NCBI GenBank assembly: GCA_022695795.1
Contig: MU404243.1
Location: 1 to 38,881, forward strand
Origin: Biscogniauxia marginata
Taxonomy: Eukaryota; Ascomycota; Sordariomycetes; Xylariales; Xylariaceae
Direction of reading: 5' to 3'
Length of the DNA stretch: 38,881 nt
The position numbers and the translations under genes are program-made. Shown here one piece after another: positions 1 to 12,062 of this stretch; the stretch's first letter is position 1; each line of letters starts with the position of its first letter. The notes under the pieces are model-generated. The model ran no database searches and was not told the origin of the DNA. It saw only the letters and a program-made list of their open reading frames with translations.

Positions 1-101
1 GTTTCCCAATGTTTTTGTTTTCCCCCCAAACGTTGGGTTTGGGGTTTTTTTTGCCCCAACCGCTTTAAAATTTGGGGTAAATGTTTAAACCGGTCCCCCC
101 A

Positions 102-135
102 CCCCCCCCCCCCCCCCCCAAAAAAAAAAAAAAAA
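102..135. repeat. Adjacent poly-C and poly-A runs
   Basis: Eighteen C residues (102-119) are followed directly by sixteen A residues (120-135). The preceding 100 bases are also unusually rich in short homopolymers. Such sequence is typical of poorly resolved contig ends, so exact run lengths should not be trusted. Confidence 0.9.
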
Positions 136-248
136 GCGTCAGCCTTCTGTCTATTGATCATGTTTCACACGTTCAACCTATGACCTAGTACCGGGTCCGC
201 GACTCGACATAGCCTTGTCGCAAGGGCTGAAACTAAATTGATGGCCTT

Positions 249-280
249 GAGAGAGAGAGAGAGGGAGAGAGAGGGAAAGG
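249..280. repeat. GA-rich microsatellite
   Basis: A purine-only tract made mainly of GA dinucleotides interrupted by GGG. It is intergenic and has no visible coding role. Confidence 0.85.
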
Positions 281-990
281 AAACCAAAACCGGGGGCGAT
301 CGATGGGGCTACTTTTTAGAATTAGTGATCCATCCTACCGAGCTCCTCTCCTCTCCTCTCCCCTATATCTCACTGCTTTTCGGTGGAATCATACTGGTAG
401 GTCTGAATAAATAAACGGGTGGTGGATGCTATCACCCACCCGGGGGCATGGGGGACCAATACCGATTACGTCCTTATCTCCCTTTCCTACGGGGTGAAAT
501 ACACTATCCTCCGTTTTGTTACCCCCTCACCCCTTCCACCCTTCTCCCAAGTTTTTAGCACTTGATTATTATTTTCTTTGTATGGTTATTATTGCTATCT
601 CTATAGCTTTGTTGTTATTGTTTCTGCGCGGGCGGCTCTGCGCTTGGCGGTTAGGCGGTATATATATATAAGGGGGATGGGGTTTGGGGGGTTTTTTTTC
701 TCCCCGCCTCCACGTGCCATTTTGTCCGCGATGGGGTTGGGGTTGGGCGGAGGGGGTGGCAAGTTACAGCAGCTAAGTTTAGGTTTTGTTTTGTTTGAAA
801 AATATTTTTTAAGCTTACTTACTCCTTGGGAATTAAGACTTGGTGAGATTGTATCTACGTAGGGCTAAAACTTGAAAACGGATGCGACGAAGGGTCGATT
901 CGATGGTTGTTGGAGGTGAGATGCCTCACCCCCCTCTTCCCCCCTTTTTATCGGTCCCCCTTTTTGAAAAATAAAAAATTTGAAGAGGGA

Positions 991-1014
991 GGAAGGAAGG
1001 AAGGAAGGAAGGAA
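991..1014. repeat. (GGAA)6 microsatellite
   Basis: Six uninterrupted GGAA units within a longer purine tract. Confidence 0.95.
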
Positions 1015-1974
1015 AAGAAGGCGCAGTGAGTGTTAGTATAGGGGCTAAATATGGGATTTGATGATGGTGATTATCGTGATGTATATGTGTGTATGTGAAG
1101 ATGAAGATGTTGGGTGAGTAAAGGGGGAGGGGAGGAATACGCAGATCGATTGATCACCATCATCAGTCGTCGAGATGGCGCGGATAGCTATTGATTGTAT
1201 GTTTGGCATCTCTTTCTCTTCCTTCTATTCGAACGGTGAACAAAACAACCCTTCATTCCCCTTGCTCGCCGCCGTCGCACTGCTGGTGCTGCTGCTACCG
1301 CTGTAGCTCGGGGAGGTGACTCGGCATGCATACGTGCTGTGAATCAGATCATTTTCTTATTTTCTGTTATATACACATATTCCTGGTTGGTCATAGATAA
1401 CAACAAAATTTGCCCAAACTATATTCTGATAGTGTATAGGTAGATGGTTGAGGTAATACGTAGGTGAGCATGTAAGTGTTGTTGTACCTGATGTGTAAAG
1501 CGGGAGGTGAGGGGAGGGGAAATCTCATCATTCATTCCCAATTATATTAACTACCAACCTAATCTAGTATAAGTAATAGTACCTATCTAGGTGCACATAT
1601 GGTTATATATTGTGATGGATACAAATTCTTAGTAAATACTTGTCAATGTGCTGGGCCGTTACACCAGGGAGAAAATGGGGATTCAGATTCACGTCGAAAA
1701 CTCGATGTCATTAGTTTGGGTGTGTTTTTCTTTCTTGCAAGACGTATATCTAGACAAGATACATGGTAATTAGTTACCTAAGGTATATGATCGGCGAGAC
1801 TTAGCTCAGGCAGGTAGGTGTATACGTGTCTAATTTGGCTGATATCAAAGAGGAAGATATATATATACATATGTACCAACCAGTCATGACCTCACCGGCT
1901 AGCTCACTTGACCACGACTCGAGACTATAGTTAATTTAGTTTAAATCCATATCTTCTTTTATCTATCATATTTA

Positions 1975-2335
1975 GCGAGAAAAAAAACCAGGAATAATTT
2001 ATACGTAAATACGTAAATAATAAATACTTAATTTACCTTCTTTTTTTATAACTTAAAATTACGTCGTTTATAAAATGATAAATAAAAAAAACTATATAAT
2101 TAAATTAAATATAATAAAAAATATAAATAAATTAAAACCTTTTTTATTATATATTTATATAAATTAATTAAATATTTTTATAATTTATTTAATATTAATT
2201 TAATTAATATATTTATTTATCTCTTTTCCTTTTTCGAGATGGAAAATAATTAATTTAATTTAAAAGCGAGAAAAAAAAGAAATAAAAAAGAACAAATAAT
2301 AAATAGAAGGAAAAGGACTAGGTATTTCACAAAAG
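1975..2335. other. Short AT-rich, RIP-like island
   Basis: About 360 bases of almost pure A/T in which most remaining C residues sit in CG or CT context (several ACGT and CGTCG sites) and CA is scarce. It has the same composition as the large block after 25540. It is best read as a relic of a RIP-mutated repeat; no coding sequence can be recognised. Confidence 0.65.
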
Positions 2336-2395
2336 AAGAGAACAAGTCATAATATATATAGTCGGGCAAATCCAACCTCGACCTCTTTTACGTCA

Positions 2396-2456
2396 ACCAG
2401 AACTAGAACTAGAACTAAGATTAGAACTAAGATTAGAACTGGAACTAGAACCAGCA
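2396..2456. repeat. Degenerate AACTAG/AACTAAGATTAG minisatellite
   Basis: Tandem 6-base units (AACTAG with variants such as AACTAA and GATTAG) repeated about ten times. Read on the minus strand it gives a spurious Leu/Val repeat peptide. It lies just before a 19-base poly-C run. Confidence 0.8.
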
Positions 2457-2471
2457 CCAGGAACTCCCCCT

Positions 2472-2490
2472 CCCCCCCCCCCCCCCCCCC
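2472..2490. repeat. Poly-C run of 19 bases
   Basis: An uninterrupted C homopolymer (G on the minus strand). Its length is likely to be unreliable in sequencing. Confidence 0.9.
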
Positions 2491-3619
2491 TTTACTCGTC
2501 CATCCCCCCGGAAACCCCCCAACATCAACCAAAAACCAAGCATTCAGCTAGGTCAGATTATCTAGACACCCTAGATACCCGAATTCTAAACAATTCTGGC
2601 GCCATTTACTGCGAAAGCATGAACACGAGAGAAGCACATACAGCTAGGTTACATATCCGATCGTCCGCCGATCGATCAACCCAAAGCCCATATCATTTGT
2701 GTCTTAATCGCGTCATCAAAAAGGCGTTTTATTTACTTCCGTTGTTTATTTATTTTCATTTTCTCGACTTTTTAGGCTACCAGCAACATCGCCTGTTTCC
2801 CACTACCTAAAACCCCCCCTTCCTCCCTTATACCTTTGTCAGTCCCCAGCTTCTCTCTCCCGTCAATCACTCACTCATCTGTCATTCCTGAATGGTAACA
2901 ACGATAAAAAAAAACCGAAACCAAAAAACAAGGAAAAAAAAGAAAAGAACCTCAATCTTGTGAAACTTTACTTCGTATCTTCTTGTTCGTCACACTACCC
3001 TTTCCCCTGCCGCTGCCCTGTCTGCCTATCTGCCTAATACTCCCCCTCAACTCTAGCAAGTCTCAGGTCCCCTAGCAGCACGAGTTGTCCGAATGAATAT
3101 ATTAAAAAAAAAAAACCCCCCAGACCTGTTTTTCATCGTCTGCTTTTGCTGTCTTCTCCACGCCTCGCTCCTTTCCATACTTCCATCATGGATCAATCTC
3201 TTTTATCGAGTTCAGGAGAGAAAAGAAACGAAAAAGGATGCAAAGCCTGCCCTGCTTGATTCCGATGTGTTATTGTACAATTATAATCCAAGACAGAATA
3301 TCTTTTCTGCTTTTCTCTTTTTTTTATCTGTAGGGTTTGGATTGACCTCAACTTCCGGCGTGTTCTGCATCTAAAACTCGTGCGTCAAATGCCAGGGCAA
3401 AAGTAGAAAGTCTCCTCTATGATGCGGGGTGCGCCTTGATTGAAGGCTATTAAGAACTGGAAACAATGAGAGTCTCGAAACTCCAGCATGCAAGTGCAAC
3501 AAATCCGCTCACGCCTGACTGTGTTATTCAACTGAAAAGAACTGGGTGATGTGGGTTATGGCGAGAGGTTCATTTAGTCTCCCTTAGGAGACGAAGGGGA
3601 GCTGTAAATCTGGTAAGCA

Positions 3620-6600
3620 TCACTTCAGACCGGAAATAGGGGATTGGAGTTCATACAACTTTGGGCTAGTGCTACCACCAGGACCAGGAGTCTTAGGAGA
3701 CCAATTAGGAGACTATAAATAATTGTTAGTGGCGAATCCAAGAGTATGTTCAGAACGAATGACTTACTGCTGGTGAGTATTGGGGACTCGTAGGCGACTG
3801 CTGTGCTCCCGTAGGCTTGTAGCTGGGACTCGTTGGTGAGTACGCAGCGGGTGATGTTGGCGAGTACGTAGGCGACACAGGCGAATACGAAGGGGATGTA
3901 GCACCTGCGTGGAGTGTGGGAGACGTCGGGCTGTATGTAGGACTAGTCGGAGAATAGTTTGGTGATGCCGGAGAGTTGAAAGACGGCGACGTCGGTGAGT
4001 AATGCCGGGGTGACGAGGGTGAAGTGGGCGAATAACTTGGCGACGTCGGACTGTAGTTGGGACTGGCAGGACTCGTCGCCCGGAAGCTTGGTGAGCTCGG
4101 GGAGAAAGAGGGAGAAGCTGGGCTGAATCGTGGAGAACTTTCATAGCGACCTCCCATCGCTGGCGAAGCAGGCGAGTAGGCACCACTCGGAGAACTTGGT
4201 GAATAGCCTCCGGCACCGTAACTGCTGAAAGGCGAACTGGGAGAGGCACCACCCGAAAACGGACTGGTAGCTCCTGGGCTTCGTCCACCGTAAGGACTGG
4301 CACCTCCGAAGGCACCACCGTATTCTGTACCAAAACCTGTGGGGGTATCCGAGCCTGCCCCAACAATCGGAGAGAAGTTACCCATTCCCATGGACGGCGA
4401 GGCCAGAGACATTCCATAGCCAGAATCAGCCATCGGTGAACCAGTATCGTATGGCGTCGCAGCACCATCTACCTGGCTTCCCTTGATTGTCATGCCGGGC
4501 ATGAGTCCCATTCTCGAATTATCGGAAATGACGGTGTCGAGCATCTTGGGGTCCAGGAAGACCTGGAAATGCCCTGTGCCCATCGGAGCAAGCTGACCTA
4601 ACATGACGTTCTCGGAAATACCTCTGCAATCGTCTAGCTCACCAATCGCGGCAGCTTCCAGAAGAATTTCGACGGTCTCCTCAAACGAACATCTCATCAA
4701 CGCACCAGTGTCCGCCCGGTTGATACCATGACGTGTAACCGCAGCGATGCTGCCTCTGTATGTCATAACATCGACGAGAAGAGCAAGATGACGCTCGTTC
4801 ACGTACGAACCGTCAAATGCCAAGACTCGTCTCAGCTCATTCAATAGGGCCCCTCGGGCAGCCTCGATACCGAAGACCTCAACGGTCTGCCACAGATCGT
4901 TTGTAATGGTGCGCCTTGCGTCTACACCAGGTACTGAAAGCACTTGCCGAAGGGCTGTACCTTGTGTGTCAAGATACCATTCGTCACAAAGGGGATTTCC
5001 CTTCTGCTGGATCATGGCGCCGGATTTGTCGATAGCAATCTTGTTTCCAACGTTCAAGAAAGCTCGTTCAATACCCTTGACACCACGGAGGGTCAGGTTT
5101 TCAAGGAGATGATCAGCCAGTCGCTTGAGCATGACATCGTCTTCGATCGTCTTTTCCGAATCGTCCTTATCTTCCGGCATCGGACGGATACGAATGACTT
5201 GTTCAGGCGAGTTGTTATCGCTATAAACGATAGCTAGATCACTAGAATAGTCCTCTTTGAGGCGAATCGCCACATCCTCGATTGTAAGACCTTTGTCAAG
5301 CATCTTCTGTCGATCAAGAACGAAACGAAGTAACCATCGGGATTGTCTCTCAACTGGTGCATGGCTATCATCGGGAAGGAGGAAGTAAGATTCGACAAAA
5401 TCGAGATCGTTTGCGATGGTAGTCGATTCGATGACGGGATCGTAGTATACTTCGACAACTGCAGTGACAGAACGTAGATTGGTGTGTTCGACCGCACTTC
5501 GCAGCTTCTTGGCATTCTCTTGAGTGCCACCGCCACCCTCGAGGTACACCATCATTGACGGGGTCTTAATGTTGCTCGCGACATTGAGAATCTCCTTGAG
5601 ACGCGGAACACCAAGTGTAACGTTCTTTGACGAGATGCCAGTGAAGTGGAAGGTGTTTAGGGTCATCTGCGTCGCAGGCTCACCAATTGACTGTGCAGCC
5701 AAAACACCAACCATCTCACCGGGGTTCACCATCGACCTCTGCCATCTACTAGCCAGTTCTCCGATCACGCATTCGAAAGCCATCTTGTTTAGACGATGGA
5801 AGACAGCGAGACGCTTGAAGGACAATCGCGAACGAAGAAGGGCCTTGAAAAGCAGGGATGCGCTCTCATCGGCCTCCTTCGATACCGGATCGGAACCAGG
5901 AACGACGACCATTTCCTCCAGAAGTTTCTTCACAACGGGGATGACATCTCGAGGTCTGAGGTCACTCCGCTTAGCATCATCGACTTGGAGTTGCCTCTTG
6001 GACGTCTCAATGATCCGACCAATATTGAGAGGAAGCTGGAATGCTGTCTCGAGCTTTTCGGATCGTACTTTCAAGCCTCGCAGGAATTCTCGGTCCTTGA
6101 TGAGGGCCTCGTATTCAGAGTCGAGTAGCTCCTGGGTCTGTGGGTCACCAGCAATATCTTGAGCATATTCAAGAGCATCGAGGGCCGCGGGACGCAGTTC
6201 CTCCATAACATCAAGATGATATCGATCTTTGAAATCGGCATCTCTCAAAACCCAATGATCCATGGGCTGTTTTTCAATCTGCATACCATCTAATCCGTCC
6301 TCACCATAGATGAATTGGATAATATCACCAAGTGAGTTGCGGACGGTACCATCATACCTAGCGCTAACATCTTCGAGCGCCTTCACAAGACGACGCTGAA
6401 TGTAACCCGTCTCAGCAGTTTTTACAGCAGTATCAATGAGACCTTCACGACCAGCCATAGCGTGGAAGTAGAATTCGGATGGGGTCAAGCCTCGCAGGTA
6501 AGAATTCTCGACAAAACCTCGTGCCTCAGGAGAGTAATCATCCTTGGTGAAATGAGGTAAAGTACGGTACTTGAAGCCGAAGGGAATACGCTTTCCCTCG

Positions 6601-9008
6601 ACAATCTGTTGGCCGACAAGGGCAGTCATCTGAGAGATATTGATAGATGATCCCTTGGATCCAGATCGAGCCATGACTACAGCGTTGTTGCTGTCCTTGA
6701 GACTGTTCTCTGTTGTCGTACCGGCCTTGTCACGAGCGGAATTCAGGGCCTTAGAGACCTTACTCTCAAAGGTTTCTCTGATGTTCATACCCGGAAGTGG
6801 CTCGAGTTCGTTTGCGGTAGCTTGGGCGGTCAATGCAGCGACAATCTCCTTCTGCTCATCGATATGAACCTGCACCTTTTCAATCGTAGCTTTATCCGGA
6901 ATAGTGTCACCAATGCCTATGCTGTGTCCATTGTGTAAGAGCCAATAGTTGACGACGCGCTGGCACCCATTAAGAAAAGCCATCGCGCCGGCAGGGCCAA
7001 ACTCGTTGTAACAAAGGTGAACAATACCTCCACCAGCAGCACCGACGTTCTTCTTGGTGAGCAGACCGAAGAGAACCTGACCAGATTGAACAAGTAGTCC
7101 CTCGTCCCTAGCTGGGAACCACGGTTGCTTCTCAGGCTTCGTGTAGAGACTGATCTGTTGAGGAATGATCATGCTCACAATCTGCTTTCCAGTCCAAAGA
7201 GGCTGGGGCTTTAGAATTGAAGGTTGGGGGATTATACCATCCCAGTCCGGAACCCAGAGCATGATATTCATGACCTGCTCTTTAGTTATGAAGACGTCGC
7301 GACGGCACATCTTATAGACACCAGCTAGAGTGTCTTGGACGATACCCATCAACGGACCGTTTCGTTGCGGTGAGACAATGTTGAGGGGAACCATGCACAA
7401 TTCTTTGATCTCAGCTCGGGTCTCCTCGGTTTGGGGGACGTGAAGATTCATCTCGTCACCATCGAAATCTGCATTATAAGGTGATGTGACAGACAGATTG
7501 AGTCGGAAAGTAGAGTAAGGCATGACTTTGACACGGTGACCCATCATAGACTCTTTGTGCAAAGACGGCTGACGGTTGAAGATGATGTAGTCGCCATCCT
7601 GAAGGTGACGCTCGACCTTCCAGCCATACTCGAGAGAGATCTGACCCGCACGCTTGTGATGCCGAAGATCAATTCTAGTTCCATCGGAACGAATGACATA
7701 TTTAGCACCCGGATGCTCATTCGGGCCATTCTGCACGAGCTTGTGAAGACGAGAAATATTGTACGGCGTAACCATCTCAGGGTACGTCAATATTCTCGCA
7801 ATACTTCGGGGAACACCAACTTCATCGAGGGAAATGTTGGCATCTCCAGTAATGACAGTACGAGCGGAAAAGTCAACACGTTTGCCCATCAAGTTTCCAC
7901 GAAGTCGGCCCTCCTTGCCCTTTAGACGTGCTCGAATCGATTTGACTGGCCGACCGCTCTTTTGTAGAGCTTGGGGCTGCCCGGCAATGTCGTTATCCAT
8001 CAAGGTAGCGACATGATACTGGAGGAGTTGCTCGAATTCAGAAGCAATGTGAGCAGGGGAGCCCTCCTGGATGGCTTGACGGACGTTGATGTTGGCACGA
8101 ATGACATCACCAAGCTTGTATGTCAAGTCATCTTCGTTTCTTAAACCCTGGCCAGTGCCATCCATAGAAATACTCGGACGAACAGGAGGAGGAGGAACGG
8201 GGAGAACTGTGATGATCATCCATTCAGGTCGAGCATAGTCCTTATTCAAACCCATGTCGCGTAGATCATGGTCCGAAATGTGCTTTAGAATGTTCAGCGC
8301 CATTTCTGGCGTGATCACTCGCGTTTCCTTGTTCTTGCCGTTATTTTCATCAGTCGTAACAGACGTAGCCGTAAGCTTCAGTGCGGTGAGCCGGACTTGA
8401 GGCTGAGAGTTGCCACAACCGCCGTGGCCAAACTTCTTTGGCTTGCTGCCAGGTTCATATTCCTTGTCTTCGTCCTTGGGGATCTCGTTGCTGCACATCT
8501 TCTTTTGCTTGCAGCAGGCCCAAACCCTCTGAAAGCGAGTCTTGGGGTCGCGGGTACCAACCGCCTCTGCGAATTCTGGGTTTTCCTAGAGCGCTCTACA
8601 TTAGCATCAATAAGATCTGAGATAGTCAGGAGCCAAGAGCAGGAAACTGACTCTATCATCCAGGACTTTACTACAATTATGGCAGACGATCTCGAGGATC
8701 TTCTTGACCTTCTTGATAAAGCCGGGGTGAAAGACAGGCTTTGCAAGCTCAATGTGACCAAAGTGGCCAGGGCATTCCGACATATTCTCTAGACAGGTGG
8801 CGCATTTGAATTGGCGGTCGACGGAGCCGAGACGAGGATCATTCAGACCATTCTGGCGCGGTTTGGTTCGTGTCTCATCCATAGTCTCGGGATACATGAT
8901 GTGTGCCGAACTCATGTTCTTGATCTCCTCGGGCGAGAGGAGGCCGAACTGGATCTCCTCCACCGTCTTGAGCGGCGCATCGGAATGCGGAAAGTGCAGG
9001 TTGGCCAT
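3620..9008 (-). CDS. RPB1: RNA polymerase II largest subunit Rpb1 (three exons)
   Basis: Catalytic subunit of nuclear RNA polymerase II. Exons are 9008-8652, 8585-3768 and 3712-3620, giving about 1755 residues, the usual fungal length. The N-terminal clamp carries the zinc ligands C69, C72, C79 and H82 plus C109/C112. The Mg-binding motif NADFDGDE is at residues 490-497 (about 7475-7452). The bridge-helix region ([17 protein letters not shown]) and trigger loop ([17 protein letters not shown]) are intact. The C-terminal domain has irregular heptads, with at least seven exact YSPTSP plus YSPASP, YSPSSP and YSPVSP variants, broken by Gly/Ala-rich spacers. The start ATG has A at -3 and G at +4. 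Intron 1 reads through in one frame, and intron 2 hides the true C-terminus. The gene is seen directly; the exact intron 1 donor (GTCAGT) is the least certain point. Confidence 0.97.
3713..3767 (-). other. RPB1 intron 2 inside the C-terminal domain (55 nt)
   Basis: The coding strand has a perfect donor GTAAGT, a branch site ACTAAC at about 3730-3725, and the acceptor ATAG. Splicing joins YSPA to [10 protein letters not shown], continuing the Ser-Pro rhythm for 30 more residues to a TGA at 3622-3620. Unspliced, the frame ends in VSHSF within the intron. Confidence 0.88.
8586..8651 (-). other. RPB1 intron 1 (66 nt)
   Basis: On the coding strand the donor is GTCAGT, a branch-like TGCTAAT lies near the end, and the acceptor is CTCTAG. 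Removing it joins VLDDR to ENPEFAEAV, restoring the conserved Rpb1 segment between the CHNC zinc ligands and the NPEFAEA motif. The donor is non-canonical, so another nearby GT is possible; the acceptor is well fixed by the protein match. Confidence 0.75.
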
Positions 9009-10138
9009 CTTTGCGGTCGATTGAGGCGGTGGGTGGGTCGGGCAGAGGTGAGGACAAGGTGAGAATTTTCGGAGGTCGAAACTTCGTGACTCGTGTCTCG
9101 TAGGCGCGGAGAAAAGGTGTTGTACCGGACTGAGGAGATGATTATATATGGCAACAAGTGCGCGCGAGGATGGAAATGACCGTTGTGGTCGGACAGGTTG
9201 ATGGTCCTGGTACTGGTACTGGAGGCAACGCCACCCAGGCCAAAGGCCTGAGGATGGAGATCAGATTTTCTCCGAGCGCGCAGGTGAGATTCGCGGTCGC
9301 TTGGACGAGATTCACGCTATACACAGTTTAGCAGGATGTCGGACACTCGCAGAGGGCAGTCTGACGCGGATTCCGACGCGCGTTGTGATGTTTCGTCAAT
9401 GGTGAAGGTAGTTGTTGTGGTGAAGAATTGCATTTGCTGGAAGGGGAGGGCGAGCCACCAAGAAATGAGGCAGAAGCCGCCACAAAGTGCGCTAGTCCTA
9501 ATTCGGGACCCAGATTCTCAGGAAATTATTTTTTCCAGGCGGCTCAAAGCAAGTACCTTGGTACATTGCCAACTGGCAGACTGCAGGTGGAGCTGGATTT
9601 TTATTGGCTTAAAGAGTACGTACCGTAGATGACCCACTTAAAGGTACATACCATTCCCTATTTTATATAAGATCAGACGACAACCTTACCTCACTGTCCA
9701 ATGAGTTAAACGGCGTACATTTATTCCGCACACCACATTCCTCCAGCTCGATGGAACTGCTTCAACGCGTAGGAAATTGTTTTGCGCGGCACTCTTCAAT
9801 AAAGGGAAAATCTGTCGAATCTTGTCCAATCACCTAAGGTAGTGTAGGTACAGTTAAGAACTATCTATATCTAGAATTTTTAGAGTTCCTGTGGGTCCTT
9901 TAAATCTATTGTTTGCCATGGAGTACAATAACGTGTATAATGTAGGTACCTACCTAATTGTACTGCCATAAATACAATAAGATTCCCTGCACGATGCATA
10001 AAGGTAGTCTTAGTTGCGGACGCTTATCTTTAGCGCCTAATGCGGGCGCGAGGCTCCTTACATACAATTCACTAGTACCTTATGTGATAGGTACGTAGAC
10101 TGTGTGTAACTACATAAGGTAGTATGTATTCCGTACTC
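9009..10138. promoter_or_regulatory. RPB1 upstream region and SWD1 3' flank
   Basis: Both neighbours are on the minus strand, so this spacer holds the RPB1 promoter (left part) and the SWD1 3' end (right part). I see no credible gene. It carries several TAGGTACC/CCTAAGG motifs (about 9836-9960 and 10088-10125) of the type found in the other spacers. No clear TATA box can be assigned. Confidence 0.6.
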
Positions 10139-11633
10139 CTACCTCTTCCTCCCCCTCGTGTTCCTCGCAGGAGCCTTCTTGGCCGCCGCGACTTTGTCCT
10201 CGTCGACGGCTTCGCCCTCCTGCGCCTCGCCCAGGCTCCGCCGCCGTACCGTGCCCGTCGACACGGCGACGAATTCCTCCTCGCTGTCGCTCTCGCCCAG
10301 GTTGAACAGCACCGGCATCCGGAACCCCGTGCCCTCGGGGTCCTCGTCGTACGCCTTGCTCAGGTCTAGGGTGAGGACGTCGATGTCCTCGTCCTCCAAG
10401 TCTAGCCTCCGCTTGTTGATCTCTTCCTGCGGATGGATGTCAAACTCGTCTTCCCTCTCGATGTACTCCACATTCTCCTCCACCTCCACAAAGTCGGGAG
10501 CCAATGCCGACCAGCGTTGCGGGCTCGTCACGGACCAGATATATATCCGGCCGGTCTCGAGCCCACAGGCAGCCAGCATTGCCCTGTGCGGATGCCACTC
10601 GATCACACCTTGCTCCTCCTTCGGGCCCTCCAACATTCTGACCAGACTTCCATGATTCCGCTCCCATATATACAACTCGTGGTTATTGTAGGTGGATGCT
10701 GCTACATATTCCCCCGTAGCGCTGAACGTGACATGGTTCCAGGAGAGCCTATTTACCACGTCCTGGAATTTGTGTTCTAGGGGCATCTGGATCGTGTCGG
10801 GGTCGAGATTTTCGGCCGATAAGTTCGGCACGTGGAATGTTCTGATAATGCGGTCCTGTGAATTGACCAGTAGCTCCCTGCCCGACCCAGTCAACCGTAG
10901 TGTAGTCACTACAGAACTGCATATCTTCTCTGACCATATGATCTCGCGCGTAGTCGCGTCTATGATGTTGATCCGGCCCTTGTTCGTGCCAGCCAGTATG
11001 TGATCTCCCGCGACCGTCCATACCGTCGCAGTCGTCATCTGCTTAGCGTCCTCCTTCGCCTGCTTCTCTTTCGTCGCTGCGTCGGCATCGGCATTCGTCC
11101 GTTTCGGAGCTGAAGGCAGGGTGTGCTGGATGTCGACCGAACCGGCCATGTCGACAAGTGAGGGGGCCCCGTCGAAGATGGAGGCAACGAACAGGTGGCT
11201 AATCGCCGGTAGTCAGTGGCCCTGCATGATAAAAACAGCAATAAAGCCAGGCGTAGGGTGTAGTATAGACCTACTGGTTCCAGGGATGCAGATCGGCCGT
11301 GTATATCGGGGCCGTAAAGCGAACTTCTCGGTATCTTGTCCCGTCCAGAAGATCCCAAAGGACGGCCCTCCAGCCTTGACAAGCGGACAGAAGGTACCGA
11401 CCACATCTCGACCAGCTCAGCGAAGTGATAGCCGCCCTATGACCTCTCAGCTTCCTGGCGACTCCCATGGTCTCCAGGTCCCAGACGACAACGGTGCCGT
11501 CGACGCGCCCCGACGCGAGGTGGTCGCCCTTGCGGTTGAAGCGCAGGCATGTCGTGTGGCCGGATCGGATAGTGTTGGTGATGTTCTCCGGGTAGTCCTG
11601 GAGCAGGTAATCGTCGGAGAGTAGCAGGTTCAT
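10139..11633 (-). CDS. SWD1: COMPASS (Set1C) subunit Swd1 / RbBP5 homologue (two exons)
   Basis: WD40 subunit of the Set1 histone H3K4 methyltransferase complex. Exons 11633-11275 and 11198-10139 encode 472 residues. The N-terminus (MNLLLSDDYLLQDYPENI) and the segments SGHTTCLRFNRKG and ASGRVDGTVVVWDLET match the family. WD repeats run to about residue 355. Next comes the strongly conserved EENVEYIEREDEFDI (from residue 360), matching the RbBP5 segment that contacts the MLL/Set1 catalytic domain and Ash2. An acidic stretch and a basic end (NTRGRKR) follow. The intron (11274-11199) has donor GTAGGT, branch CTGAC and acceptor TTAG, and joins DLHPWN to HHLFVASIFDGAP. The gene is divergent from THG1 across 429 bases. 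No oddities were seen. Confidence 0.95.
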
Positions 11634-12062
11634 GTTGGCGCGATCATGTTCGTCTATGTGTATCGTGGGGAGGAATAGCTTTTTGTGATGTATAAGGTAA
11701 GGGAGCTACCTACCTACCTAAGGTACCTAGGTACTGTTATTTTTTCTGGTTGGGGAAAGTCGGGGTCACCTTTGCATGTGTCATGCCTGCCCGTCGTATT
11801 CTGTAGCCTTGCAGCACTGGTGTTCAGAGCTTCAGGGATTTTGGTAGCAGAAGTGGGGCACCGTGTGGCTTCACTGTCGATCCTCCACACCACGAAAACT
11901 TAAGAGATGCGCTAGTTTAGGTATTTGTGTACCTAGAGGTGCACCGATCGGTCCAAGTTACGAAATCACGAATTCATTTCTCCGTGCCTTAGGTACATAA
12001 CTGCACAATCATTAGCTGTGGCTTTAAACGTTTGCCAACCAAGCATTCCATCCAAAAAGCCC
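11634..12062. promoter_or_regulatory. Divergent promoter between SWD1 and THG1
   Basis: A 429-base spacer between oppositely oriented start codons, which must hold both promoters. It contains a dense run of CTACCTACCTA, AAGGTACC and TAGGTACT elements at about 11705-11735 and further TAGGTA-type motifs near 11918-11945 and 11985-11998. No TATA box is obvious. Confidence 0.65.

Larger units (their letters stand above)
1..3619. other. Gene-free left flank rich in simple repeats
   Basis: No reading frame here resembles a protein; the longest (about 93 codons) are low-complexity. The stretch holds homopolymers, GA, GGAA and degenerate 6-mer repeats and an AT-rich island, listed separately. The RPB1 3' untranslated region must lie at its right end, because RPB1 is read leftward and stops at 3620. 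Nothing indicates what lies to the left of the window. Confidence 0.7.

Noticed and set aside
578..862. 94-codon plus-strand open frame
   Set aside because: Gly/Phe/Leu-rich, spans a TATATATA run and poly-T/G tracts; no domain or gene-like composition.
2347..2532. Minus-strand Leu/Val-repeat peptide resembling a membrane segment
   Set aside because: It is the translation of the AACTAG minisatellite and the poly-C run.
3764..4468. 234-codon minus-strand frame inside RPB1
   Set aside because: Shadow frame produced by the repetitive CTD codons of RPB1.
9336..9632. 98-codon plus-strand frame in the RPB1-SWD1 spacer
   Set aside because: No recognisable family; two overlapping frames here are equally open, which points to chance.
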